Source: Candidatus Parcubacteria bacterium
Lineage (GTDB): Bacteria; Patescibacteria; Paceibacteria; UBA6257; HR35
Assembly (NCBI GenBank): GCA_026004535.1
Contig: BPJI01000001.1
Location: 492,584 to 556,583, forward strand
Length of the DNA: 64,000 bases
Reading direction: 5' to 3'
In this document: positions 43,490 through 52,720 of the stretch, one piece after another
Numbering within the stretch: position 1 is the stretch's first letter
How the letters are laid out: each line of letters starts with the position of its first letter
Position numbers and translations under genes: made by a program
Notes under the pieces: generated by a model
The model's database searches: none
The model's input: the letters and a program-made list of their open reading frames with translations, nothing else
What the model was told of the DNA's origin: nothing

Positions 43490-44677
43490 ATGTTTAAAAG
43501 TTTAGAATTTTATATTTCGTATAGATTTATAACTCACAGAATTTTAAGAACTTTTTTTATTGTTTTAGCAATTTCAATCGGAGTTGCAGTTCAAATTTTT
43601 GTAGCTGTCATTATTGATAGTACTCAAGCCAATTTACTAAAAAGAACACTTGGATATAGCCCTCATATACTGATTGAACCATATGAAAACGAAAAAGTTG
43701 ATATAAAAATAAAAAATCCAGAAATAATTTTAAACCAAATTAAAGATAATTATCCATTAGAAAATTTTAAAAAGATAATTTATACCGTTGAAGGAGTTGT
43801 TTTAGCTTATAACTTTATCAATAAAGATGATTTAAATGTAAAATTGATCGGCTTTAAAGATGTTTTTGGTAAAGATATATATGGAATTGAAGAAAATTTA
43901 CTAAAAGGCAAATCTAATTTATTAAAAAATGGAGAAGCTATTATTGGTTATAATATTTATGAAAAACTTAATTTAGAAATTAACAATCTAATATCTGTTA
44001 AAAATAACTTAGGAAATTATAAATCGTTTAAGATTGTCGGAATCTTCAAAAGCGGAAATCAGAACTTAGACAATACTATTTTTATCAAAATTGAGGAAGC
44101 ACAAGATTTTTTGGGTTTTAGGAGAAACGAATATAGCTCTATTTTATTTCAAGTTAATAATGTTTTTGAATCTGATAAAATCAAAAAAATAATTTCAAAT
44201 AATTTCAATTTTCCTTATGAATTAACTGAATGGAAAGAATCAAACAAACAACTTCTAAATGGTTTGTCAGCACAATCTCAATCTAGTTTTTTTATTCAAT
44301 TTTTTATTTTAATTTCAATTGCCGTTTCAATTTTAAGCATTTTAAATATGAAGGTTGTTGAAAAATATAAGGAGATTGGAATTTTAAAGGCATTAGGAAT
44401 GAATAATGATAAAATTGCTAAAATTTTTATTTTTATGAGTTTATTAATCGGTTTTTTGGGAGTATTCTTGGGCACCTTGTTTGCTTTCCTGCTTTTGAAT
44501 ATATTTATTAACATAACTAAAAGCCCAGAAGGAATTCCATTATTTAATTTAGTAATAAAAACAAATTTCTTGATTGCTACAATTTTATTTAATTTACTTG
44601 CTGTAATTTTTGCTGGTTATATCTCTTCAAGAAAAGCGATAAAATATGAACCAGCCAAAATCATAGTCGGTGTCTGA
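43490..44677 (+). CDS. FtsX/LolC-type ABC permease leading the carotenoid operon
   Basis: The 395-residue protein has an N-terminal helix with FIVLAISIGVAVQIFVAV, a periplasmic MacB-like domain (about 45-265), and three C-terminal helices including KVVEKYKEIGILKALGMNND. It works with the ATPase encoded 20 bases downstream. It starts 202 bases from the divergent sugar dehydrogenase gene, and that interval must hold both promoters. Its place directly before crtEBI suggests, but does not prove, that it handles carotenoids or other lipids. Confidence 0.9.
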   Translation: MFKSLEFYISYRFITHRILRTFFIVLAISIGVAVQIFVAVIIDSTQANLLKRTLGYSPHILIEPYENEKVDIKIKNPEIILNQIKDNYPLENFKKIIYTVEGVVLAYNFINKDDLNVKLIGFKDVFGKDIYGIEENLLKGKSNLLKNGEAIIGYNIYEKLNLEINNLISVKNNLGNYKSFKIVGIFKSGNQNLDNTIFIKIEEAQDFLGFRRNEYSSILFQVNNVFESDKIKKIISNNFNFPYELTEWKESNKQLLNGLSAQSQSSFFIQFFILISIAVSILSILNMKVVEKYKEIGILKALGMNNDKIAKIFIFMSLLIGFLGVFLGTLFAFLLLNIFINITKSPEGIPLFNLVIKTNFLIATILFNLLAVIFAGYISSRKAIKYEPAKIIVGV

Positions 44678-44697
44678 AAAAAAATATTAAATAAATT

Positions 44698-45393
44698 ATG
44701 AACAAAATTATAATAGTTAAAAATTTAACCAAAATATATGAAGACAAGGTTCCAACGCTCGCTCTGGATAATATTAATTTAGAAATAGAAGATGGTTATG
44801 TTTATAGTATTTATGGTCAATCGGGCAGTGGCAAAACTACCTTGCTAAACATGCTTGGCTGCCTTGATTCGCCTACTTCAGGCGAAATCATCATTGATAA
44901 TCAAAATATTAACAATCTAGATCAAAAAGAGTTAGCTGATTTTAGAAACAAAAAAATAGGTTTTATATTTCAATTTCATTACCTAATTCCAGAATTCAAT
45001 ATACTAGAAAATATTTTAATGCCATTTTATATTTCAAAAAGCAAAATTAAAAATGTCAATGAGGCAAAAAGTAAAGCAATAGAATTAGCTAAAATTACTG
45101 ACATTGAAGATATTTTATTTAAATATCCGGATTATGTTTCTGGGGGGCAAAGACAAAGAGCTGCAATTTGCAGAGCCTTAATCAATGAACCGAAAATAGT
45201 TTTAGCGGATGAACCAACGGGTAATTTAGATTCAAAAAATACTGAGATTATTATAAATTTATTCATGAAAATCAACAAAATTAAAAAAACGACTTTTCTT
45301 ATTGTTACTCATAATGAAAAGATAGCAAATAACTGTAAAGAAAAAATAGAATTAAGGGATGGTAAAATATTTAATATAACAAAAAATTATTAA
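44698..45393 (+). CDS. LolD-type ABC transporter ATPase
   Basis: The 231-residue ATPase has Walker A YGQSGSGKTTL near residue 39, a Q-loop in GFIFQFHYLIPEFN, signature VSGGQRQRAAICRAL, and Walker B IVLADEPTGNLD. It pairs with the permease encoded upstream and precedes the prenyl synthase by 4 bases. Confidence 0.94.
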   Translation: MNKIIIVKNLTKIYEDKVPTLALDNINLEIEDGYVYSIYGQSGSGKTTLLNMLGCLDSPTSGEIIIDNQNINNLDQKELADFRNKKIGFIFQFHYLIPEFNILENILMPFYISKSKIKNVNEAKSKAIELAKITDIEDILFKYPDYVSGGQRQRAAICRALINEPKIVLADEPTGNLDSKNTEIIINLFMKINKIKKTTFLIVTHNEKIANNCKEKIELRDGKIFNITKNY

Positions 45394-45397
45394 ATCA

Positions 45398-46426
45398 ATG
45401 ATGAATATTAATAAATTTAAAAAGAATTTTGATAAAAAATTCATTAAATTTCTTAATCAAAAATTGAAAAAGGATTTTGTTTTTATTAAAAATCTAGATC
45501 TAAAACTATATTTCGATCACATCATTTCTTTAGCAAAAGAAGGCAAACGTCTTAGACCGTTTATTTTTTATTTGATTCTAAAATCTTTAAATAAAAAAAT
45601 TGATCAAAATGGTTTCAAAATAATGATTGCCCTAGAATTAATTCATTTATTTGCCCTAATTCAAGATGATGTTATGGATAAAGCTAAAACCAGAAGAGAG
45701 ATTTTAACTTTAAATGAATTTATTTTTCAAAATTCAAAACTTTATAATCCAAAAAATAAAAGAGATTATTCAAATAATGTAAGCATTTTACTAAGCGATA
45801 TTATTTTTAATATTTTTTATAATCATATCTCAAATCTGCCGCCTCAAATTAAAAATGAATTTTATATCATGATTAATGAAGTTTTGGTTGGACAATTTTT
45901 AGATTTATATTTAGCCAATGAACCCAAATTAAATTCAAATATTAATGATATCAAAAATAAAAATCTCCTAAAAACGGCAAGCTACACCTTTGTCAGGCCA
46001 ATGACTATTGCTAGCATTTTTTGCAATCTAAATAAAAAAGAAATTGAAAAAATAAAAAAAATTGGATTTTTAATTGGTAATATTTTTCAAATTCAAGATG
46101 ATTTATTTGATTATTATTTATCAAAACAAGACAAAGATAGATTTAATGATATTAAAGAAGGCCAAAAAACTTATATTACCTATTATTTATTAAATAAAAC
46201 TAAATATGGGGCAATCATGAAAAAACTCTTTTATAAAAAGCTAAACTATCAAGAAAAAAAATTTTTAAATGAATTAATTTTTAAAAATAAAGTTGATAAA
46301 TATATTCAGAATGAAATTAACCTGAATCATAAAAAGGCAAAAATCTTAATTAATCAAATAAAAAATAAAAAACTCAAAAATAATTTAGATTATCTTTTAA
46401 ATTTAATACATCAACGACAGCAATGA
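45398..46426 (+). CDS. crtE: Polyprenyl (geranylgeranyl) diphosphate synthase
   Basis: The 342-residue protein has the first Asp-rich motif DDVMDKAKTRR near residue 89, with GKRLRPFIF upstream, and the second Asp-rich motif QIQDDLFDYY near 230. It condenses IPP units to a C20 chain, the substrate of CrtB. It overlaps crtB by 4 bases. The second motif reads DDLFDYYLSK, and chain-length-determining residues before motif one (LIHLFALIQDD) fit a GGPP synthase, by inference. Confidence 0.9.
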   Translation: MMNINKFKKNFDKKFIKFLNQKLKKDFVFIKNLDLKLYFDHIISLAKEGKRLRPFIFYLILKSLNKKIDQNGFKIMIALELIHLFALIQDDVMDKAKTRREILTLNEFIFQNSKLYNPKNKRDYSNNVSILLSDIIFNIFYNHISNLPPQIKNEFYIMINEVLVGQFLDLYLANEPKLNSNINDIKNKNLLKTASYTFVRPMTIASIFCNLNKKEIEKIKKIGFLIGNIFQIQDDLFDYYLSKQDKDRFNDIKEGQKTYITYYLLNKTKYGAIMKKLFYKKLNYQEKKFLNELIFKNKVDKYIQNEINLNHKKAKILINQIKNKKLKNNLDYLLNLIHQRQQ

Positions 46427-47283
46427 ATCAAAAAATTGAACAGAAACTTAAAAAGGTAATGTTTTCTTATGGAAAACATTATTATCATGCCACCTTATTT
46501 TTCCCTAAAAAAATTAGAAATCAGGTAATAATTTTATATGCTTTTGTTCGTCGGCTTGATAATATTGTTGATGATTTTAATTTAACCGTGGAAGAGAAAA
46601 TAGAAAAATTTAAGGAATGGGAATCAGAATGGTTAAATGTGATAAACGGAAGAGAATCAAAGTTTGAAGAGTTAAATTTATTTTATGAAATAGTTAAAGA
46701 GAAAAATATTGATATGGAATATATTGAAGCATTTATCAGAAGTATGAGATATGATTTAAAGCCAGTAAGGATTAAAACATTTGATGAATTAAAAGAATAT
46801 ATATTCGGTTCGGCAGTAGTTGTTGGTTATTTTATGCTTTACATTTTTGATTACTTTAGAGAGGAATTAAAAGAATATGCAGCTGCTTTAGCTGAAGCGA
46901 TGCAATTAACAAATTTCATCAGAGATATTAAGGAAGATTTAAGATTAAACAGAATTTACATTCCTGAAGAAATCTACTCTAAATTTAATATTAATGAAAA
47001 AGATTTTTTTGATTTTAATTCTAATAAAAACTTTAAAGATTTAGTAAAATATTTAATTGAGATTAACTTTAATATGTATCAAAAAGCAAATCAAGGTATA
47101 AAAATTTTACCGTCCAAAGTTCGTTTTCCAGTATTATATGCCTCAGAATTATATAGTTCAATTTTAGATGAAATAAAGAATAATAAATATGATGTTTTTA
47201 ATTTTAGTTATAAATTAAGAACTAGAAGAAAATTTTCTAGTCTTTTAAAAACACTATTAAATTTTATCACCAACAAATACTAA
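46423..47283 (+). CDS. crtB: Phytoene synthase
   Basis: The 286-residue protein has both Asp-rich motifs of head-to-head prenyl synthases: RRLDNIVDDF near residue 43 and NFIRDIKEDLRLNRIYIPEE near 163. It joins two GGPP molecules into phytoene. It lies between crtE (4-base overlap) and crtI (6-base gap). Confidence 0.93.
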   Translation: MNQKIEQKLKKVMFSYGKHYYHATLFFPKKIRNQVIILYAFVRRLDNIVDDFNLTVEEKIEKFKEWESEWLNVINGRESKFEELNLFYEIVKEKNIDMEYIEAFIRSMRYDLKPVRIKTFDELKEYIFGSAVVVGYFMLYIFDYFREELKEYAAALAEAMQLTNFIRDIKEDLRLNRIYIPEEIYSKFNINEKDFFDFNSNKNFKDLVKYLIEINFNMYQKANQGIKILPSKVRFPVLYASELYSSILDEIKNNKYDVFNFSYKLRTRRKFSSLLKTLLNFITNKY

Positions 47284-47289
47284 ATAGCA

Positions 47290-48789
47290 ATGGAAAAGAA
47301 AAGAGCAATTATTATCGGTTCGGGGGTGGGTGGATTGTCTGCCGGAGCACTACTTGCTAAAAAAGGATTTGAGGTTTTAATTTTCGAAAAAAATCAAAAT
47401 TTCGGAGGAAGAGTAAATTTTTTTAATGGCAATGGCCATCTTTTTGATATGGGGCCATCTTGGATCTTAATGGAAGATATTTTTGAAGATTTTTTCAAAT
47501 TGTTCAATAAAAATTTTTACAAAGATTTAAATATCATAAAACTAGATCCGTCATTTAAGATAGTTTTTGATGATAAAACGAGTGTGGCAATTTATTCTGG
47601 ACTAGATATAAACAGAGAAACTTTTGAAAATTTAGAAAAGGGTTCTTTTAAAAAAATAAAGGAATATATAAATTTACAAGAAAAGATATATAAGATAATA
47701 AAAAACGAGTATATTTTTAATGACATCAATTCTCTGTTCGGATTAGTTAATCCAAAATTTTTCAGCATTTTTTTAAAAACCAATCCTCTTACTAGTGCTC
47801 ACAATAAACTAAGGAAGATATTTAAAAACGAAAAAATTTTAAAAATATTAGAGTTTGATTTTCTATTTTTAGGAACGGACCCTAAAAAAGCGCCATCGGT
47901 GTATGGAATTATTAATTATTTTTTATTTAAACAGGGAGTCTTTTATCCACTTGGAGGAATTTATAAAATTGTTGAATCTCTACTACAGATTTTAAAAGAA
48001 AACAATGCTAAATTATTCAATAATACGCCAGTTAAGAAAATTTTAGTTAAAGACAATGAGGTTAAGGGAGTTTTGTTAGAGAACGGCGAAACTATTTTAG
48101 CTGACTATGTTATCTCAAACGCTGATTTATTTCATACCCAAATCAATTTATTAGAGGAAAAATATCGAGATTACGATGAAAATTATTTTAAAAAATTAGA
48201 ACTGGCTCCTTCTGGATTTATTCTTTATGTAGGACTTAAAGAAAAATTAGACCAATTTATTCATCATAATTTTTATTTTTCCAAAGATTGGGATTTGAAT
48301 TTTAAGCAAATTTTCAACTACAACAATCTTCCAGATGATCCATCTTTTTATATTTGTTCAGCTTCAAAAAGTGACCCGACTGTCTCCCCCAAAAATAAAG
48401 ATCAGCTTTTTATTTTAGTTCCAATATCTAGCGGACAATACTTGAATAAAAAATCAATAAGTATCTTTAAAGAAAAAATTTACAAAACCATAGAAGATAA
48501 ATTTGAAGTTAAAGACATCAAAGATTTGATTGAATTTGAAAGAATATATACTCCTTTTGATTTTATAAGAGATTACAATGCTCATGAAGGGACAGCTTTA
48601 GGAGTTATTCATAATTTAAAACAAACGATTTTTAGACCAAAAATTAAAAGCAGAAAGGTTAAAAATTTATATTATGTTGGTCAGTATACTTATCCGGGCA
48701 TTGGGGTGCCAATGGTATTAGTTTCTGGACAGATTGTTTATAAAAAGATTTTAAACATCAGAAAAGGCGGACCTATTTTAAAAATTTAA
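47290..48789 (+). CDS. crtI: Phytoene desaturase (lycopene-forming type)
   Basis: The 499-residue FAD enzyme opens with AIIIGSGVGGLSAGALLAKK, followed by the GGRV motif (NFGGRVNFF), and ends with the CrtI-family FAD-binding segment YYVGQYTYPGIGVPMVLVSG. It desaturates phytoene, usually to lycopene. Its 3' end overlaps the end of the converging UbiA gene by 12 bases. No lycopene cyclase is seen. Confidence 0.93.
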   Translation: MEKKRAIIIGSGVGGLSAGALLAKKGFEVLIFEKNQNFGGRVNFFNGNGHLFDMGPSWILMEDIFEDFFKLFNKNFYKDLNIIKLDPSFKIVFDDKTSVAIYSGLDINRETFENLEKGSFKKIKEYINLQEKIYKIIKNEYIFNDINSLFGLVNPKFFSIFLKTNPLTSAHNKLRKIFKNEKILKILEFDFLFLGTDPKKAPSVYGIINYFLFKQGVFYPLGGIYKIVESLLQILKENNAKLFNNTPVKKILVKDNEVKGVLLENGETILADYVISNADLFHTQINLLEEKYRDYDENYFKKLELAPSGFILYVGLKEKLDQFIHHNFYFSKDWDLNFKQIFNYNNLPDDPSFYICSASKSDPTVSPKNKDQLFILVPISSGQYLNKKSISIFKEKIYKTIEDKFEVKDIKDLIEFERIYTPFDFIRDYNAHEGTALGVIHNLKQTIFRPKIKSRKVKNLYYVGQYTYPGIGVPMVLVSGQIVYKKILNIRKGGPILKI

Positions 48790-49683
48790 TCCTCCGAACT
48801 TAACCGTCATATAATAAATGGACCAGAGCATCGGCAAAATAGTGTTAATGTAGGGAAAATACTTGTAAAGTTTCATTATTTTTTGATTATCATCGTAATT
48901 TTTTAAAGATAAAATCATTAGAACTAAATAAGGTACAGCTCCTAAAATAAAGATTTTTTTTATATTAGATAAAATCAAAAACGAGGAAAGATAAAGTAAT
49001 AGACATAAAATTATCGTTTTTTTAGCGCCAAGAAATGTAGCAATAGTTGATACTTTTGCTTCCCTATCAAATTTTATGTCTAGAACAGCTGAATAGGCAT
49101 GCATTGCCATCGCCCACAGAATACCAAAAACAAAAGCAAAAATTGGAAAGTCGATATTTTCTCTTTCTATAAGATAATATCCAAAAATACCAGTGAAAAC
49201 ATAGTGACTGGCTGAAAAAAATGAATCTAAAATTGGTATAGTTTTTGCTCTGATTGGCTTGGCAGAATAAAAAATAGCAAAAAATAAAAATAATAAGAAA
49301 AAGAGGTTTTGGATTAAGTTAAGATTTAAAAATGAATATATTAGAAAAGGTAGATTAAAAATCAGAATATAAAAATAAACTTCTTTATGATATTCTGGTA
49401 AAAGTAATTTCTCATAACCAGCCTTTTTAGGGTTATTTTTATCAGTTTCATAATCAAAGATATCATTAATTCCGTAGATTAAAAGATTCGCTGGGAAAAG
49501 AAAGTAAAAAAGAAAAACAAAAAAGTTTGGGTTTAAGAAGTCATCCAAGCTTCTTGTTGCTACTAAATAACCTATGAAAAATGTTCCCGCCTCATATATC
49601 CAAAATCGAAATCTGGAAATTTTAATCAAGAATTTAAATTTAAAAACAATTTTCGATAAAAGATTTCTTTTGATCATATCCAT
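48778..49683 (-). CDS. UbiA prenyltransferase, lycopene elongase-like
   Basis: The 301-residue, eight-helix protein has motif one GINDIFDYETDKNNPKK near residue 77, with the NPKK ending that I associate with lycopene elongases (CrtEb/LyeJ type). A second Asp-rich region is AVLDIKFDREAKVSTIAT near 190. Elongases add C5 units to lycopene to give C45/C50 carotenoids such as flavuxanthin or bacterioruberin precursors. It overlaps phr by 10 bases and converges on crtI. Without cyclases or hydratases in the window the end product cannot be given. Confidence 0.75.
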   Translation of the reverse strand: MDMIKRNLLSKIVFKFKFLIKISRFRFWIYEAGTFFIGYLVATRSLDDFLNPNFFVFLFYFLFPANLLIYGINDIFDYETDKNNPKKAGYEKLLLPEYHKEVYFYILIFNLPFLIYSFLNLNLIQNLFFLLFLFFAIFYSAKPIRAKTIPILDSFFSASHYVFTGIFGYYLIERENIDFPIFAFVFGILWAMAMHAYSAVLDIKFDREAKVSTIATFLGAKKTIILCLLLYLSSFLILSNIKKIFILGAVPYLVLMILSLKNYDDNQKIMKLYKYFPYINTILPMLWSIYYMTVKFGGLNF

Positions 49684-50972
49684 AGATTTTTAATTTTTTT
49701 AATTTGTTCATAGTGATTTACTATCGGTTTATGATAAGGTAATTTATTTTTAAGTGGATTATGAATTAATTTTGGATCGAGATTTTTTAGTTCTGGTATA
49801 TAAGTTTTGATATATTTAGCTTCAGGATCAAATTTTTCAGATTGTATCATTGGATTAAAAATTCTTAAAGGTCGTGGATCTGGGCCAACAGAAGCACACC
49901 ACTGCCAATTTCCAACATTAACTATTTCATCATAATCAATTAAATAGTCTTTAAAAAATTTTTCTCCAATTCGCCAATCAATTAATAAATCTTTAGTTAA
50001 AAAATTAGCAACAATCATTCTCACTCGATTATGCATCCAATTTTCAGTTTTTAATTGTCTAATTCCAGCATCTATGATTGGATAACCAGTTTGAGCATTT
50101 AAAAATTTATCTAATAATTTAGAATCATTATTCCAATTTATATTCCTTCTTTTTTCTTGAAACTCTAAATTATTAAAATAATTAAAATTATGTTTAATAT
50201 GATACCAAAATTCTCTCCAAGCTAATTCTTGAACATAAGATTGATTTAATTTTGATGTTAAGTTATAAATCTTTCTAACTGAAATTAGACCAAATCTAAT
50301 ATAAGGTGAAAGCTTTGATGTTCCATCCAATGAAGGGAAATTTCGATTTTTATCATAATCTTTAAAATTAAACTCTTTTAATCTTTTAATACCAAATTCA
50401 TAATTCCAGAAATTATTTTGGTAATCTATCTCTTTATTTTTAATTAACAAATCGTCAATTTTATCTAAGTTTAAATTTAAGATTTTCTTATTAAGTTCAT
50501 CCAAATTTACATTCACTTCTTGATTATCAATAAAATTTAACCACTTTTTGTAAAATGGAGTAAAAACTTTAGTGTATGGAATTAAACGAAAATCAGCTAA
50601 AAAATTATCAAAAATTTTATTAAAAGTAACTCTATATTTTAAACATACTTTTTCTATCCTTTTGTCTCTCTTTTCGCCTTGCCAAGAAAAAGATTCAGCT
50701 GTATATAAAGCATCAGGTTTATATTTTAGAAATAAAAATTCTAAAAACTCATCGTCTTCGCCATAAAAAACATATAGATTAATTTTTTCAGATAATTTTT
50801 TTACGCCATCAATGATTAAACCCAACTTTTGATTATAACTATTGAATTCTTTCAAAATTGATTTATTAAAAATAAATATAGGTATTAATTCCTTTGAATT
50901 TTTAAAAGCTTCATATAAAACTCTGTTATCCTCTGTTCTTAAATCCCTTTTAAATAATACTATTGAGCGCAT
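49674..50972 (-). CDS. phr: DNA photolyase (class I cryptochrome/photolyase)
   Basis: The 432-residue protein has the N-terminal antenna domain (IVLFKRDLRTEDNRVLYEA) and the FAD-binding helical domain with QELAWREFWYHI, GYPIIDAGIRQL, WMHNRVRMIVANFL and NVGNWQWCASVGPD. These are hallmarks of class I photolyases that split pyrimidine dimers with blue light; the WMHNR and QWCAS patches bind FAD. It overlaps uvsE by 13 bases upstream and the lycopene-elongase-like gene by 10 bases downstream. Confidence 0.95.
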   Translation of the reverse strand: MRSIVLFKRDLRTEDNRVLYEAFKNSKELIPIFIFNKSILKEFNSYNQKLGLIIDGVKKLSEKINLYVFYGEDDEFLEFLFLKYKPDALYTAESFSWQGEKRDKRIEKVCLKYRVTFNKIFDNFLADFRLIPYTKVFTPFYKKWLNFIDNQEVNVNLDELNKKILNLNLDKIDDLLIKNKEIDYQNNFWNYEFGIKRLKEFNFKDYDKNRNFPSLDGTSKLSPYIRFGLISVRKIYNLTSKLNQSYVQELAWREFWYHIKHNFNYFNNLEFQEKRRNINWNNDSKLLDKFLNAQTGYPIIDAGIRQLKTENWMHNRVRMIVANFLTKDLLIDWRIGEKFFKDYLIDYDEIVNVGNWQWCASVGPDPRPLRIFNPMIQSEKFDPEAKYIKTYIPELKNLDPKLIHNPLKNKLPYHKPIVNHYEQIKKIKNLWI

Positions 50973-51889
50973 TCTAAAAATCTAAATTTATTCCAGTTAT
51001 TAATAAATCTTTTTATCGCTAGTTCTTTCTTTTTTGCTTCAAATAAAATATCAATCTTTATCTTTTGGGATTTAGAATTTTCGCTCAAAAAATTTAAAAA
51101 ATTTAAGAAATCTTTGAAATTAACATAATCAGCATGACCATATCTATTTATTTTTGATCCGGAAGAAATATGCATCTCTGGAATTCTATTGCCCCAAGTT
51201 TCAATTAAATCTATTAGAGAAAAAACAGAGTGATTAAGTTGATGATGAAACCAATCAAAAACAACAGGCAAAGATAATTCGTTGGCAATTTCAATTAATT
51301 CTTTAACGTGATAACACTTCTCGTCGTTCTCTATGGCTAATCTTGATTTTAACCAATTATTTATTTTTATATTCTTTATGAAAATTTTTTTAGTTTTTTC
51401 TTTATCACCATAAATACCACCGAGATGAATAACTACGATCGAATTTTCGTCTAATCCCAATTCGTCTAAAAGCCAAAAATGATACTTTATTTCATTTAGT
51501 GATCTTTTAACAATAGATTTATTTTCTGTTGATAAAATGGTATATTGTCCAGGATGCATAGTAATTCTTATGTTAAATTTTTTTATTTCTTCTAAGTAAT
51601 TATTTATCAGCTTTCTAATATCCTTTAGCCATTCTTTATTGAAATTTGGATGACTGGCAAAAGGTATAAATTGACTGCCCAATCTAAAAATACCACAGTT
51701 GAGTTTTTTGCTTAATTTGAGTAATTCGATAAAATCTTCTAAATTTTTTTCAACTGTGTTTAAAATATTTTTCTTATTTAAGTTTTTTAAACGAAATGAA
51801 TGATTTGTTGATAAATAAGATTTATAGGTAGAACAAATAAATCCATAATTGAATTTTATATTTTTAAAAGATATCATTAAGTTAATCAA
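50960..51889 (-). CDS. uvsE: UV damage endonuclease (UvdE)
   Basis: The 309-residue TIM-barrel protein has family segments GFICSTYKS, RLGSQFIPFASHP, ITMHPGQYTIL, VVIHLGGIYGDK, RLAIENDEKCYHVKE and PVVFDWFHHQLN; the His, Glu and Asp residues in these bind the metals. It nicks DNA 5' to UV photoproducts in an alternative excision pathway. A residue-level match is good through the HISSGSK segment. It overlaps phr, so dark and light repair are co-expressed. Confidence 0.93.
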   Translation of the reverse strand: MINLMISFKNIKFNYGFICSTYKSYLSTNHSFRLKNLNKKNILNTVEKNLEDFIELLKLSKKLNCGIFRLGSQFIPFASHPNFNKEWLKDIRKLINNYLEEIKKFNIRITMHPGQYTILSTENKSIVKRSLNEIKYHFWLLDELGLDENSIVVIHLGGIYGDKEKTKKIFIKNIKINNWLKSRLAIENDEKCYHVKELIEIANELSLPVVFDWFHHQLNHSVFSLIDLIETWGNRIPEMHISSGSKINRYGHADYVNFKDFLNFLNFLSENSKSQKIKIDILFEAKKKELAIKRFINNWNKFRFLECAQ

Positions 51890-51895
51890 TAAAAT

Positions 51896-52372
51896 CTATT
51901 TATTAATTAACAAGCTTAGGTCATCTAAAACTTCTTTAGCGTGAATCGCTGGTTTAACATTTTCATAAATTTTTACTATTTTACCTTGTGGATTAATTAA
52001 AAATGATGTTCTTGATATTCCTTCGTATTCTATACCCATAAATTTTTTCTTTCCCCAAACGCCATATTTTTTAACAACCTCTTTTTTATCATCAGCAAGC
52101 AAAGTGAATGGTAATTTATATTTTTGAGCAAATTTTTTATGTGATTCAACTGTATCACTACTTATTCCTAAAACAGTAATATTTAATTTTTCGAATGCTG
52201 GAAAATTATCCCGAATAGCACATGCTTCTTTAATACAACCAGGAGTATTATCCTTTGGATAAAAATAAACTAAAACCCATTTACCTTTATAATCTGAAAG
52301 TCTATGAAAATCACCATTTTGATCTTTTAATTTAAAATCCGGTGCTGGTTGATCAATTTTTAGTTTCGTCAT
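51896..52372 (-). CDS. bcp: Thioredoxin-dependent peroxiredoxin (Bcp/PrxQ)
   Basis: The 158-residue protein has the PrxQ pattern APDFKLKDQNG and FYPKDNTPGCIKEAC, with peroxidatic Cys and, five residues on, resolving Cys, and the catalytic Arg in ISRTSFLINP. It reduces peroxides in the cytoplasm. It overlaps the upstream membrane-protein gene by 20 bases and lies 6 bases before uvsE. Confidence 0.95.
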   Translation of the reverse strand: MTKLKIDQPAPDFKLKDQNGDFHRLSDYKGKWVLVYFYPKDNTPGCIKEACAIRDNFPAFEKLNITVLGISSDTVESHKKFAQKYKLPFTLLADDKKEVVKKYGVWGKKKFMGIEYEGISRTSFLINPQGKIVKIYENVKPAIHAKEVLDDLSLLINK

Positions 52373-52718
52373 TCCTCTTTGTTAATTTTAAATGATAGAA
52401 GAAAATTGGGATGCCGACAATTAACATTGCTAAAGAATTAGCAGCTTTTCTTTGTTTTTCAATTTCTCTTTGCTTTATTTCAAATTGCCTTTGCTCTTCT
52501 TGTTGTTTTTTAATTTCTTCTTCGGTTAGTTCTTTACCTTCGGGTCCAACTGGTTTTGGATATACAGGATAAACAATTACTTCCTCAGCTTTTTTAAAAA
52601 TAAAAGTTTTTAACCCCAAATCAATCAACTGAACAGAACCAACAATTATTAAGGTTAAACCAATAAGCGTCGCTAAATAAAGATAAATATTTTTAATTAG
52701 TTCTTTTTTTTCAGTCAT
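52353..52718 (-). CDS. Small two-helix membrane protein with coiled coil
   Basis: The 121 residues include a membrane helix at about 12-33, a hydrophilic region rich in Glu/Gln/Lys (KKQQEEQRQFEIKQREIEKQ) at about 68-88, and a second helix at about 94-110. The layout (TM, loop, TM) resembles DUF5671-type proteins of candidate phyla, but I am not sure of the family. It sits 2 bases after the DUF5667-Kazal gene and overlaps bcp. Confidence 0.6.
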   Translation of the reverse strand: MTEKKELIKNIYLYLATLIGLTLIIVGSVQLIDLGLKTFIFKKAEEVIVYPVYPKPVGPEGKELTEEEIKKQQEEQRQFEIKQREIEKQRKAANSLAMLIVGIPIFFYHLKLTKRNDETKN

Positions 52719-52720
52719 TT

